Counted from the first letter of the stretch, positions 17,242-26,118 are shown. The stretch is 64,000 bases of DNA from Streptomyces sp. CB02009 (GCF_001905825.1 NZ_LIVV01000001.1:97473-161472); one strand, 5' to 3'. A program made the numbers and translations. Notes: a model not told the origin generated them from the sequence alone.

Positions 17242-18831
17242 TTACTGCCCGACGCGACCTGGCCGCAGCACCTTGCTGAACAGCACCGTCCCGCCCTCCG
17301 CCCGCAGACGGACCGTCAGTTCCCCGCTGTGGCCGTCGATGTCGACCTCCCCGAAGTACTGCGGGCTCTCCATCGGCGACAGGTTGGCCCGCTCGGGCGC
17401 CCGCACGAACACCCGCTCCGGGCCGAACGTCGCGTCCAGCGCGCTCGCCGGGAATCCGCCCGCGGCCAGCGGGCCCGACACGAACTCCCAGAACGGCGCG
17501 AAGTCCTGGAAGGCCGCCCGCTCCGGCGCGTAGTGCTGCGCCGAGGTGTGGTGCACGTCCGCCGTCAGCCACAGCGTGCCGGTGATCCGCCGGTGCTTGA
17601 CGAATCGCAGCAGCTCCGCGATCTGCAGCTCACGGCCGAGCGGGGCGCCCGGGTCGCCCTGCGCGATCGCCTCGATGTTCGTGCCGTCCGGGACGACCAG
17701 GCCGAGCGGCATGTCCGCCGCGAGCACCTTCCACACCGCGGTGGAGGCGGCCAGCTCACGCTTGAGCCAGGCGAGCTGCTCGGCACCGAGGATGCCGGTG
17801 GTGTCGTCGGGCTGCCGCCCGGGGGAGTTGGCGTTCCGGAACGAGCGCATGTCGAGCACGAACACGTCGAGCAGCGGTCCGTACCGCACCACCCGGTGCA
17901 TGCGTCCCTCGCGGCCGCCACCGCGCGCGTGGAGGGTGGACACCGGCGTGTACTCGCCGAAGGCGCGCAGGGCGCGCGAGGCGAGGACGTCCACGCTCTT
18001 CTCCGTGTAGCGCGCGTCGTCCAGGATCTGGCCCGGGTACCAGTTGTTGCGCACCTCGTGGTCGTCCCACTGCGTCACCGTGGGCACCTGCGCGTTGAAG
18101 GCCCGGACGTGGTGGTCGAGGAGGTTGTAGCGGAAGTTCCCCCGGTACTCGTCGAGGGTCTCCGCGACCTTCGCCTTCTCGGGCGTCGTGACGTTCCGCC
18201 AGATCCGTCCGTCGGGCAGCGTCACGCTCGGCTGGAGCGGCCCGTCGGCGTAGATCGAGTCGCCGCTGCACAGGAAGAAGTCCGGGTCGAGGCGGCGCAT
18301 CTCCTCGTACGCGCGGAAGCCGCCGATGTCCGGGTTGATGCCCCAGCCCTGCCCGGCGATGTCTCCCGACCACAGGAAGCGGACCCCGTCCCGACGCCGG
18401 TCGGGGGCGGTACGGAAGGTGCCGGCGATCCGCTCGCCCGTCCGGCGCGGATCGTCCGGGTCGGCGAGCGTGACCCGGTAGTGGATCTGCTCGCCGGCGG
18501 GCAGCCCGCGCAACGCGGTGGTGCCGGTGAAGTCCGTGCCCGCGCCGATCAGCGGCCCGTGGTGGCGGCGCACCCGCCGGAACGACTCGCTGGCCGAGGT
18601 CTCCACCAGCATGCGGGCCGGCCGGTCCGAGCGCACCCACACGAGACCCGAGGACGTCGTGACGTCGCCCGTCTGCACACCCCACTCGGCACGCGGCCGG
18701 CCCGACAGCGCGAACGCCGGGGCGGCGAGACCCGCACCCCCGACGGTGAGCGCCGCCGACGCGGCCAGCGAACCGCGCAGCACGCTGCGCCGGGCGGGAG
18801 AAGGGGAACTGCCGGGTGCGGACCGGTACAT
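17242..18831 (-). CDS. phoD: PhoD-family alkaline phosphatase/phosphodiesterase, Tat-exported
   Basis: Predicted protein of 529 residues. The N-terminus has a twin-arginine signal (RRSVLRGSLAASAALTVGG, ending near AFALSG), so it is exported folded with its Fe/Ca cofactor. Metal-site motifs of PhoD are present: WSGDIAGQGW, CSGDSIYADG, WDDHEVRNNW and TADVHHTSAQHY. It releases phosphate from phosphodiesters or monoesters outside the cell. GGAGG lies 7 nt before the ATG. A direct repeat at 18901-18922, 70-91 nt upstream, looks like a PhoP-binding PHO box, which fits phosphate-starvation control as known for S. coelicolor phoD. Confidence 0.9.
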   Translation of the reverse strand: MYRSAPGSSPSPARRSVLRGSLAASAALTVGGAGLAAPAFALSGRPRAEWGVQTGDVTTSSGLVWVRSDRPARMLVETSASESFRRVRRHHGPLIGAGTDFTGTTALRGLPAGEQIHYRVTLADPDDPRRTGERIAGTFRTAPDRRRDGVRFLWSGDIAGQGWGINPDIGGFRAYEEMRRLDPDFFLCSGDSIYADGPLQPSVTLPDGRIWRNVTTPEKAKVAETLDEYRGNFRYNLLDHHVRAFNAQVPTVTQWDDHEVRNNWYPGQILDDARYTEKSVDVLASRALRAFGEYTPVSTLHARGGGREGRMHRVVRYGPLLDVFVLDMRSFRNANSPGRQPDDTTGILGAEQLAWLKRELAASTAVWKVLAADMPLGLVVPDGTNIEAIAQGDPGAPLGRELQIAELLRFVKHRRITGTLWLTADVHHTSAQHYAPERAAFQDFAPFWEFVSGPLAAGGFPASALDATFGPERVFVRAPERANLSPMESPQYFGEVDIDGHSGELTVRLRAEGGTVLFSKVLRPGRVGQ

Positions 18832-18900
18832 GGATGAGCCTCCGAGGGGCGTCCGGGCGAGGGCGGTGCGTCGCCCCATGCCTACTGGCCGGGAGCGGCG

Positions 18901-18922
18901 CCCGCGCGAACCCCGCGTGAAC
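18901..18922 (-). promoter_or_regulatory. PHO-box candidate (PhoP direct repeat)
   Basis: Read on the minus strand, two adjacent 11-nt units GTTCACGCGGG and GTTCGCGCGGG match the form of Streptomyces PhoP direct repeat units (consensus near GTTCACCCGGC). They lie 70 nt upstream of the phoD start codon. No second pair of units is obvious. Confidence 0.6.
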
Positions 18923-18952
18923 ACTCGCGCGAGGGCCGGAGCGCGGATCACC

Positions 18953-20611
18953 TCACCCCCGGCCGACCGCCTCCGCCACCCTGCGGATCCCGGACGCCAC
19001 GACGGACGGCGCCAGGTGCGCGTACCCGAGCACGAGCCGTACGTCCCCGTCACCGGGCCGCGACGTGCCGTACTCCTCCAGGGGCCGCAGGGCCACGCCC
19101 GCCTCCGCCGACCGCGCCAGGAACAGCTCCGGCGGCCCGTAACGCGCCGGCACGCGCGCGATGACGTGCAGTCCGGCGGCGATGCCGCTCACCCCGGTTC
19201 CCGGCAGGTGCTCCGCCAGCGCCGACAGGAGGGCGTCCCGCCGCTCCCGGTAGGCGCGCTGGCAGCGGCGCAACTGCCGGTCGTACGCGCCCCGCGCCAC
19301 GAACTCGGCGAGCACCGCCTGGTCGAGCACGGGGTTGCCGAGGTCCATCGTCCGCTTGCGCTCGACGACCTCGGCGAGCAGTGCCTCGGGGACGAGCATC
19401 CAGCCGAGCCGCAGACCGGGCGCGAGCGACTTGCTCACCGAGCCGGCGTAGACGACCCGCTCCGGGTCGAGCCCCTGGAGCGCGCCGACGGGCGCCCGGT
19501 CGTACCGGAAGTCGCCGTCGTAGTCGTCCTCCAGGACGTAGCCGTCCACCGCCCGCGCCCAGTCGAGGAGCGCGGCCCGCCGCTCCGCCGACCAGCTGAT
19601 CCCGGACGGGAACTGGTGCGAGGGCGTCACCACCACCGCCCGCACCCCGGAGGCGGTGAGCGGCTCCGGAAGCAGCCCCTCCTCGTCGAGCGGCAGCCAC
19701 AGCGTGTCCAGACCCGTGGAGGCGAACAGCCGCCCGTGCTCGGGGCTGCCCGGATCCTCGACGCCGACCGCGTCGAGCCCCCGCGCCCGCAGCACGAAGC
19801 CGAGCAGGCTCGACGCCTGCGCCACTCCCGAACAGACCACGAGCCGCTCCGGGTCGGCCACCACGCCCCGGCGCCGGGTCAGCATGTCGGCCAGCGCCTC
19901 CCGCAGTTCGGGCAGCCCGCGCGGGTCCGGATACCCGAGGGCGGGGTGGGGGAGTCGCGCGAGCACGGCCCGCTGGGCCGCCGACCAGGCCGCTCTCGGG
20001 AACAGCGACAGATCGGGTGTCCCGGGGCGGAAGTCCACGAGGACGGCCGACGTACCCCGCGCGGGCGCACCGGTACCGCAAGGGGGCGCCCCGGTACCCC
20101 GCGGGGGCGTATCCGCGCCCGGCGCGAGCGAGCCGGGGGCAGGGTCGAGGCCGCCGGCCCCGCGCGCGTGCCCGACGGCCTCCGGACCGAGGGGGACGGC
20201 CCCACGCGCGGGCGTGGCCGGGCCCGGATGGTGGCTAGGGGCCGCGGGGCCTCCGCCCGCCCGTGCACCCCCGCCCCGGCCCAGGTCACCCCCACCCGAA
20301 GGGGCCGCCCCACGCGCGCGCGTGCCGCCGAATCGGCTTCTCGCCGCGTCGCCCACCCACGTGCCCGCGCCCCGGTCGCTGCGCAGATAGCCCTCGGCGG
20401 TGAGCTGTTCGTAGGCCTCCGTGACCAAGCCCCGCGAGACGCCCAGGTCGGCCGCGAGCGCGCGGGTCGACGGCAGCCGCGTCCCGGCCGCGAGCCGGCC
20501 CGAGCGCACCGCCTCGCGCAGGGCCTCCTGGAGGGCCCGGCCGCGCCGCCGCGCCGGGGCGGCGGCGGCCGGCAGGAGCAGCTCCCAGGCCGGCTGTCCG
20601 TGGCTCTTCAT
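18953..20611 (-). CDS. MocR/PdxR-type GntR regulator with aminotransferase domain
   Basis: Predicted protein of 552 residues. An N-terminal GntR helix-turn-helix (about 25-92, LPSTRALAADLGVSRGLVTE) is joined to a fold-type I aminotransferase domain (about 190-540) with VLEDDYDGDFRYDR and the PLP lysine in GSVSKSLAPGLRLGW. MocR proteins use PLP as effector or cofactor, e.g. PdxR in vitamin B6 synthesis. The linker (about 95-190) is far longer than usual and rich in Gly, Pro and Ala, with repeated GTGAP-type units. The target is unknown; no pdxST genes are near. A -35/-10 pair is not obvious. Confidence 0.88.
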   Translation of the reverse strand: MKSHGQPAWELLLPAAAAPARRRGRALQEALREAVRSGRLAAGTRLPSTRALAADLGVSRGLVTEAYEQLTAEGYLRSDRGAGTWVGDAARSRFGGTRARGAAPSGGGDLGRGGGARAGGGPAAPSHHPGPATPARGAVPLGPEAVGHARGAGGLDPAPGSLAPGADTPPRGTGAPPCGTGAPARGTSAVLVDFRPGTPDLSLFPRAAWSAAQRAVLARLPHPALGYPDPRGLPELREALADMLTRRRGVVADPERLVVCSGVAQASSLLGFVLRARGLDAVGVEDPGSPEHGRLFASTGLDTLWLPLDEEGLLPEPLTASGVRAVVVTPSHQFPSGISWSAERRAALLDWARAVDGYVLEDDYDGDFRYDRAPVGALQGLDPERVVYAGSVSKSLAPGLRLGWMLVPEALLAEVVERKRTMDLGNPVLDQAVLAEFVARGAYDRQLRRCQRAYRERRDALLSALAEHLPGTGVSGIAAGLHVIARVPARYGPPELFLARSAEAGVALRPLEEYGTSRPGDGDVRLVLGYAHLAPSVVASGIRRVAEAVGRG

Positions 20612-20726
20612 GTCCGTGCGGCCCCTCTCCCCGTTCCGCGCGCCGGCGGTCCCGGCCGAGGCCCATGATGCCTCCGGTGCCCTGCCCCGGGCGGATCGGG
20701 ACCGATCCGTCGCGGCGGCGCTCCCG

Positions 20727-21758
20727 TCACCTACGCAGGTCGACGGTGATGTGCGGGGCGAGCGCGCGGAGGAAGTCCGGGGCGTCGAAGGCCTCGCCGG
20801 CCGAGGCGACGCCGGTCGTCCTGGCCCGGCCGGTGAGGATCCGCCCGACGGCCTCGACGGCGAGCGGCGCGCTGACGGCGTAGATGTCCTGGCCGACGGC
20901 CACGGCCCGGCGTTCCGCGCCGCCCGAGCGGACGACGACGTCCACGACGAAGGTCTGGTCGGACCGGCCGGCCTCGTCGACCGGGGCCGGCGCCGGGGCG
21001 TCGGGCGCCGACAGGTCCCGGGCCGCGTCGACCGCCATGTAGGTGCGCACCTCGGGCACCTTCAGATGGCTCGGGACGGTGACCACGTCCGCCATCGTGA
21101 ACTCGGCGATGACCGGCCGGGGACCCAGCGGGGCCGGGAAGGACCACTCCTGGACCGTGAACTCGTCGTCGTGGTACTCCAGCCGGCCCCCGGTGTACCG
21201 GACGTGACGGCCGTTCCGCCGCTCACGGGAGACCTTGCCGGCGGCGAGGGTGCCGGCGGTGGGGTGCCAGCTGCTCAGCCCGTACGCGATGTGGGCCTCG
21301 TCGGCCGCGTCCCAGTCGCCCATGGCGGCGGTGGCGAGCAGATCGCCGAGGCCGCCGTAGAAGGCCATCGCGGGGACGATCACGGTGCCCGCCGCGCGGG
21401 CCCGGTCCGCGAACCGCTCGAACGTGTCGACGTTGGCCTCGATCTCTGCGGCCACGTCCACGGAGGGGATCCCGGCCCGCAGGGCCGCCTCGATGACGGG
21501 GGCGCCGGTCACGGCGAAGGGCCCCGCGGTGTTGATCACGGCCGCCGCGCCCTCGAGTGCGCGGTCGAGCGACGCGGGGTCGTCGGCCGACGCGAGACGT
21601 ACGTCGAGCCCCGGCCGGGACTCCGAGAGAGCCCGCAGCCTCTCGGCGTCACGGCCGACGGCCACGGGGACGAACCCGCGGGCGAGCAGCTCCGCCACCA
21701 CGAACCGCCCGGTGTGTCCGTAGGCGCCGAACACCGCGACCGTGTGCCCCGTTTCCAT
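20727..21758 (-). CDS. Saccharopine dehydrogenase-like NAD(P)-binding oxidoreductase
   Basis: Predicted protein of 343 residues. The N-terminal Rossmann motif GAYGHTGRFVVAELLARG (about 10-27) and the segment AAAVINTAGPFAVTGAPVIE are typical of the saccharopine-dehydrogenase-like (trans-acting enoyl reductase) family. The reaction is not known. GGGAG lies 5 nt before the ATG at 21758, which fixes the start; a longer frame upstream is not coding. It diverges from the AraC/GATase-1 regulator gene, 91 bp away, which is the likely controller. Confidence 0.85.
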   Translation of the reverse strand: METGHTVAVFGAYGHTGRFVVAELLARGFVPVAVGRDAERLRALSESRPGLDVRLASADDPASLDRALEGAAAVINTAGPFAVTGAPVIEAALRAGIPSVDVAAEIEANVDTFERFADRARAAGTVIVPAMAFYGGLGDLLATAAMGDWDAADEAHIAYGLSSWHPTAGTLAAGKVSRERRNGRHVRYTGGRLEYHDDEFTVQEWSFPAPLGPRPVIAEFTMADVVTVPSHLKVPEVRTYMAVDAARDLSAPDAPAPAPVDEAGRSDQTFVVDVVVRSGGAERRAVAVGQDIYAVSAPLAVEAVGRILTGRARTTGVASAGEAFDAPDFLRALAPHITVDLRR

Positions 21759-21849
21759 GACTTCTCCCTGCTCTCGTACGACCCGAACCGCTTTCCTGGG
21801 GCAATCCTGGCCCCGGCGGCCGCCGCGTACGAGTGTCCGGAACGACATC

Positions 21850-22995
21850 ATGCGTACAATTACGGACGTGCACACGAACCGGAGCGCGGCCCCGACCAAG
21901 GACCCGACGAAGGGCCTGAGCAACGCCCCGACCGCGGCCCCGACCAAGGACCCGAGCACCGTCGCCCTCGCCGTCACCGAGGGCATGCGCCAGTTCGAAC
22001 TCTCCGTGGCCTACGAGGTCTTCGGCCCGCCCCCGTCCGCCGTCACCGGCCCCTGGTACGACGTCTCCCTCTGCGGTCCGTCCACCGTCCGGATCGGCCG
22101 CTTCCGGCTGGAGCCCGACGGTGGCTTCGACCTGCTGGCGCGGGCCGGCACGGTGATCGTTCCCGCCCTCGCCGAGACCGACGAGGCCCCGCCCGCCGAA
22201 CTGGTCGACGCGGTGCGCGCGGCCCACGAGGCGGGCGCGCGGGTGGCCTCGCTCTGCACGGGGGCGTTCGTGCTGGCCGCCGCGGGCCTGCTCGACGGAC
22301 GGCGCGCGACCACCCACTGGGCCCACACCGAGGAACTCGCCGCCCGCCACCCCCGGGTGGAGGTCGACCCCGACGTGCTCTACGTGGACGACGGCCGTGT
22401 CCTCACGTCCGCGGGCAAGGCCGCCGCGATGGACCTCTGCCTGCACCTGGTGCGCCTCGACCACGGCTCGGCCGTCGCCAACACGGTCGCCCGCAGCCTG
22501 GTGGTACCCCCGCACCGCGCGGGCGGCCAGGCCCAGTTCGTCACCACTCCCGTGCCCGCGCGCGACGACCACCCGCTCGGCGACCTGCTGCCCTGGGTGA
22601 TGGAGCGGCTCGACCAGCCGCTGACCGTGGACGACCTGGCCCGCCGGGCGCGGATGAGCTCGCGCAACCTGGGCCGCCACTTCCGGTCGGTGACCGGGAC
22701 GACCCCGCTGCAGTGGCTGCTGACCCAGCGGATCCGCCACGCCCAGGAGTTGCTGGAGTCCACCGACGAGAGCGTCGAGGGCATCGCGACCGCCACCGGC
22801 ATGGGCACCGCCACGACCCTGCGCCGGCACTTCAACCGCACCGTCGGCGTGCCCCCGGACGCCTACCGCCGCACGTTCCGCGCCCGCGCCCTCACCCGCA
22901 TCCGCCCCGGCGAGGACGGCGCCGGCACCCCGGACGGCACCTCGGACGCCACCCCGGACGGCGGCACCGCCCCGAAGTGGTCCCCGATGGCGTGA
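21850..22995 (+). CDS. AraC-family regulator with DJ-1/PfpI (GATase-1-like) domain
   Basis: Predicted protein of 381 residues, FtrA/CdhR type. A Thr/Pro-rich N-terminus (PTKDPTKGLSNAP, then a near-repeat PTKDPSTVAL) precedes a DJ-1/PfpI domain (about 38-215) with the nucleophile elbow SLCTGAFVLAAAGLL, and a C-terminal AraC double helix-turn-helix (about 250-350, ARRARMSSRNLGRHFRSVTG). Such proteins activate neighbouring oxidoreductase or amine-catabolism genes. The divergent oxidoreductase is the likely target. A GTG at 21868 is an alternative start. Confidence 0.87.
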   Translation: MRTITDVHTNRSAAPTKDPTKGLSNAPTAAPTKDPSTVALAVTEGMRQFELSVAYEVFGPPPSAVTGPWYDVSLCGPSTVRIGRFRLEPDGGFDLLARAGTVIVPALAETDEAPPAELVDAVRAAHEAGARVASLCTGAFVLAAAGLLDGRRATTHWAHTEELAARHPRVEVDPDVLYVDDGRVLTSAGKAAAMDLCLHLVRLDHGSAVANTVARSLVVPPHRAGGQAQFVTTPVPARDDHPLGDLLPWVMERLDQPLTVDDLARRARMSSRNLGRHFRSVTGTTPLQWLLTQRIRHAQELLESTDESVEGIATATGMGTATTLRRHFNRTVGVPPDAYRRTFRARALTRIRPGEDGAGTPDGTSDATPDGGTAPKWSPMA

Positions 22996-23043
22996 CGGAA
23001 GTGGACCTTCATCGGGGCCGCGTACCTTCCTAGCGTCGGAGGC

Positions 23044-24237
23044 ATGAACGCGAACGCCCTCCGCGGGGTCCTCCTCGTGACCCTCGCCTACGCCCTCGTC
23101 GGCGCCTCCTTCACCGCGAACAGCCTCCTCGGCGACTATCCGTACGCGGGCGGCCAGGCCCTGCGCTACGGCGCCGCCTGCCTGCTCCTGCTGCCCCTGC
23201 TCGGCCGCGGCGGGTTCGCCCCGCTGCGGACCCTGACCACCCGTCACTGGTTCCGGCTCGCCGCCCTCGCGGGGGTCGGCATGGTCGGCTTCAACCTGGC
23301 GGTCCTCGCCGCCGAGCGGACCGCCGAGCCGGCCGTGCCCGGCGTCCTCGTCGGCTGCGCCCCGGTGGTGGTCGCCGTCCTCGTCCCGCTGACCGAGGGC
23401 CGCAAGCCCGCCCCCGCCGTGCTGTACGGGGCACTGCTCGTCGCCGCCGGAGCCTTCACCGTCCAGGGCTGGGGGCGTACGGACCTGGCCGGAATCGGCT
23501 GGTCGGTGGCGGCGCTCGCGGGCGAGGTCGGCTTCACCGTGCTGGCCGTCCCCGTCCTTCGCCTGCTCGGGCCGAAGCTGCTCACGGCGGTCGTGTGCGG
23601 GATCGGCGCGGCCGAGGCGGCGCTGGTGGGCCTCGTCGTGGACGGCGCCGGCCTCGTCCGGATGCCGACGGCCGTGGAAACGGGCGCCCTGGTCTGGCAG
23701 GCGGCGCTCGCCACCGTGGTGGGGTTCGTCCTGTTCTACATGGGTGTCCAGCGGATCGGCATGGAGCGGGCCACCCTCTTCACCGGTGCGATCCCGGTCG
23801 CCGCCGCCCTGAGCGCGGTCCTGGTCGCGGGTGCCGCCTTCGGTCTCCCGCAGGCGGTCGGCAGTCTGCTGGTGGGGGCCGGCGCCGCCGTGGGCACCGG
23901 CCTCTTCGCGCGGGGGACCCGAAGCGTCGGGCAGGTCCCGCGGGCGGTCTCAGGCGCCGCTGCCGTCCAGGATCACACGGGCGACGAGAGCCGGGTCGTC
24001 GTTCATGGGCACATGACCGCAGCCGGGCAGCCGGACGAGCCGCGCGCCGGGGATCGTGTGCTTGGCGCGGACGCCCTGGCGGGGGAGGAGCAGCCGGTCG
24101 CGGGCACCCCAGGCCACGGTGACGGGCACGTCGGCGACGTCGTCGCGGAAGCGCACGCTCCCGCCGGCGGCCAGGGTCTGCCGGAACCCGGTGGCCCCGC
24201 GCAGCGCGAGCGTTTCGGCGTAGGCGGCCGCGGGTGA
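23044..24237 (+). CDS. EamA/DMT-superfamily transporter with antisense-encoded C-terminal extension
   Basis: Predicted protein of 397 residues. The first 300 form about ten hydrophobic helices in two EamA repeats (GVLLVTLAYALVGASFTANS at the start; FVLFYMGVQRIGMERATLFT in the second repeat), the usual full size of a drug/metabolite exporter. The last ~96 residues (after LFARGTRSVG) are hydrophilic and are read antisense to the convergent hydrolase gene; they look like read-through after loss of the original stop. TAGCGT lies 7 nt before the ATG, which suggests a leaderless mRNA. Confidence 0.8.
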   Translation: MNANALRGVLLVTLAYALVGASFTANSLLGDYPYAGGQALRYGAACLLLLPLLGRGGFAPLRTLTTRHWFRLAALAGVGMVGFNLAVLAAERTAEPAVPGVLVGCAPVVVAVLVPLTEGRKPAPAVLYGALLVAAGAFTVQGWGRTDLAGIGWSVAALAGEVGFTVLAVPVLRLLGPKLLTAVVCGIGAAEAALVGLVVDGAGLVRMPTAVETGALVWQAALATVVGFVLFYMGVQRIGMERATLFTGAIPVAAALSAVLVAGAAFGLPQAVGSLLVGAGAAVGTGLFARGTRSVGQVPRAVSGAAAVQDHTGDESRVVVHGHMTAAGQPDEPRAGDRVLGADALAGEEQPVAGTPGHGDGHVGDVVAEAHAPAGGQGLPEPGGPAQRERFGVGGRG

Positions 24238-24783
24238 ACGGCGCCCCGGGCGGGCGTAGATCGTGCTGGTGAGCACGGTGCGCCCGGCGGACGTCCGGGA
24301 GAGCCGGTCGATCACCGGGACGGGGAGCGACCTCGCGGCGCCCCGCATCGCCCGCAGCGTCACGAACGCGTACCGCCGCTCGCCCTCCGACCAGAATCCG
24401 GCGGGGGAGAGGGCGGTGACCGAGCGGACGAGCTTCTCCCGGCCCAGCTCCAGGGCGAGCAGTCCGCCGAGCGAGTTCCCCGCCACGTGGGGGCGCTCGA
24501 CGCCGACGGCCGCGCAGAAGGCGTCGAGCACGCTCCCCACGGTGGACAGGTCGTACGGGCAGCCCTCGGGCAGCTCGTCGGAGTCGCCGAAGCCGGGCAG
24601 GTCGACGGCGATCACGTCGCGTTCCGCGGCCAGGATGTCCAGCACGGGCTCCCAGGCCTGCCAGTGGTGTCCGATGCCGTGCAGGAGCAGCAGCGGTTCC
24701 CCCGCGCCCCGGCGCTCGTACGTGAGGGACGCGGTGCGGGGGCCCGCCGGCGTCTCGATCGTGAACGCGATCCGTTCGGGCAT
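23950..24783 (-). CDS. Alpha/beta hydrolase
   Basis: Predicted protein of 277 residues with a complete alpha/beta-hydrolase core: oxyanion motif LLLHGIGHHWQAW, nucleophile elbow GNSLGG (Ser near 98), acid in GARDRLL, and catalytic His in CGHVPMNDDP. Members include esterases, lactonases and haloperoxidase-like enzymes; the substrate cannot be read from sequence. GGGAG precedes the ATG. It diverges from the SigJ-type sigma gene and converges, with a 288-bp overlap, on the EamA transporter gene. Confidence 0.85.
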   Translation of the reverse strand: MPERIAFTIETPAGPRTASLTYERRGAGEPLLLLHGIGHHWQAWEPVLDILAAERDVIAVDLPGFGDSDELPEGCPYDLSTVGSVLDAFCAAVGVERPHVAGNSLGGLLALELGREKLVRSVTALSPAGFWSEGERRYAFVTLRAMRGAARSLPVPVIDRLSRTSAGRTVLTSTIYARPGRRSPAAAYAETLALRGATGFRQTLAAGGSVRFRDDVADVPVTVAWGARDRLLLPRQGVRAKHTIPGARLVRLPGCGHVPMNDDPALVARVILDGSGA

Positions 24784-24900
24784 GCGGACTCCCTGTGTCC
24801 TGAAGCTCTTAGACGTCCTGTCAGTGAGAATTACCGATCAGTAGCCTGGAGTTCAAGCCCCCGTCCGAAACTGGACAGCGCGACCGCCGTGGGCTGGGAT

Positions 24901-25803
24901 GTGCGGGTGCCCACCGACATTCCGACCGACACCCTGACCGAGCACTTCGAGGAGCACCGTTCCATGCTCCTCGGCGTCGCCTACCGGATGCTCGGCCGCG
25001 CCGCCGACGCCGAGGACGTCGTCCAGGAGGCCTGGCTGCGCTGGACCGCGGAGGACCGGACCGAGGTCCGCGAGCCCCGGGCCTTCCTCGTGCGGATCAC
25101 GACACGGCTCGCCATCGACCGGCTCCGGCAGGCCCAGGCGCGCCGCGAGTCCTACGTCGGCCCGTGGCTGCCCGAGCCCGTCGTCACCGACTTCGGACCG
25201 ACCGCGCCCGACACCGCGGAGCGGGCCCTGCTCGCCGACTCCGTCTCGCTCGCCGTGCTCGTCGTCCTCGAATCGCTCTCCCCGCTGGAGCGCGCCGTCT
25301 TCGTGCTCCGCGAGGCCTTCGGCTTCCCGTACGCCGAGATCGCCACCGCCCTCGACCGCTCCGAGGCGGCCGTACGGCAGCTCGCGGGGCGCGCCCGGCG
25401 CCATGTCGACGAGGGGAAGCCGCGCTACGACGTCGACCCGACCGAGCGCAGGGACCTCACGGAGCGCTTCCTCACCGCTGCGGCGGGCGGCGACCTCGGC
25501 GGTCTCCTCGCCCTGCTCGCCCCCGACGTGCGGCTCGTGGGCGACAGCGGCGGCAAGTCCAAGGCACCGCTGCGGATCATCGAGAGCGCCGACAAGGTCG
25601 GCCGCTTCCTGCACGCCACCGCCCAGGGCGCGGACGAGATCTTCGAGTTCCGCTTCCTGGAGCTCAACGGCGGCCCCGCCCTGCTCGCCCTCGTCGACGG
25701 CAGGCCGGACTCGGTCTTCCAGATCGAGGTGCTCGACGGGCGCGTTCAGTGCGTCTACATCATCCGCAACCCGGACAAGCTCCAGGCGCTCGCCGGTCTC
25801 TGA
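24901..25803 (+). CDS. sigJ: SigJ/ECF41-type RNA polymerase sigma factor with SnoaL-like C-terminal domain
   Basis: Predicted protein of about 300 residues. Sigma region 2 (HRSMLLGVAYRMLGRAADAED, DVVQEAWLRW) and region 4 (LSPLERAVFVLREAFGFPYAEIA) are followed by a SnoaL/NTF2-like domain (about 180-300) with the DSGGK loop and the terminal RNPDKL motif that mark ECF41 factors, where the extra domain controls sigma activity instead of an anti-sigma factor. The usual partner (a COE-type oxidoreductase or epimerase gene) is not adjacent. Start is a GTG at 24901 or 24907; TAGCCT at 24842-24847 is a plausible -10. A perfect terminator follows. Confidence 0.85.
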   Translation: MRVPTDIPTDTLTEHFEEHRSMLLGVAYRMLGRAADAEDVVQEAWLRWTAEDRTEVREPRAFLVRITTRLAIDRLRQAQARRESYVGPWLPEPVVTDFGPTAPDTAERALLADSVSLAVLVVLESLSPLERAVFVLREAFGFPYAEIATALDRSEAAVRQLAGRARRHVDEGKPRYDVDPTERRDLTERFLTAAAGGDLGGLLALLAPDVRLVGDSGGKSKAPLRIIESADKVGRFLHATAQGADEIFEFRFLELNGGPALLALVDGRPDSVFQIEVLDGRVQCVYIIRNPDKLQALAGL

Positions 25804-25887
25804 GGCGCCCGGGGCGAACCCCGCGCGACAGACCGGTGCGCACCCCGCGCGACAGAACCGCCCGATCGCGCCGATCGGCCGGAAATT

Positions 25888-25921
25888 CACCCCGTCTCCC
25901 CCCTGGGAGACGGGGTGTTTT
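25888..25921 (+). terminator. Rho-independent terminator after the sigma gene
   Basis: A perfect 13-bp stem CACCCCGTCTCCC with loop CCCT and 3' arm GGGAGACGGGGTG is followed by TTTT, one of the few classical terminators in the window. It isolates the sigma gene from the GntR promoter. The rest of the 315-bp gap holds a short direct repeat of CCCCGCGCGACAGA (25818 and 25842) and the promoter described next. Confidence 0.9.
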
Positions 25922-26002
25922 GCTGCGCTGGGCACACGGGGGCGCGAACGTCCTGTGAACGATCTAGGTCAGAGGGTCACATTCGGGGGCGTTCGACGGA
26001 GG

Positions 26003-26038
26003 ATTGGTCTTGACCAAGGGGTGGGCTCGCCTTATGGT
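26003..26038 (+). promoter_or_regulatory. Housekeeping-type promoter with dre-like operator over the -35 box
   Basis: TTGACC (26010-26015) and TATGGT (26033-26038) are spaced by exactly 17 bp, a good HrdB-type promoter for the GntR gene. The -35 overlaps the perfect inverted repeat TTGGTC-TT-GACCAA (26004-26017), which differs from the DasR dre core TGGTCTAGACCA at one position. Binding there would block polymerase, so autorepression by the downstream GntR protein or control by DasR is likely. Confidence 0.65.
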
Positions 26039-26118
26039 CGCAGAGTTAGTGCAGGAACCTTTAATAAACAAGGGCGCGGAAAAACGCCGCGGGACACGGC
26101 GAATTGCGGAGGATCAGG

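Noticed and set aside
20730..23247. Minus-strand frame 21649-23247 as a gene opposite the AraC regulator
   Set aside because: No start signals and no motifs; the plus-strand AraC/DJ-1 protein is complete.
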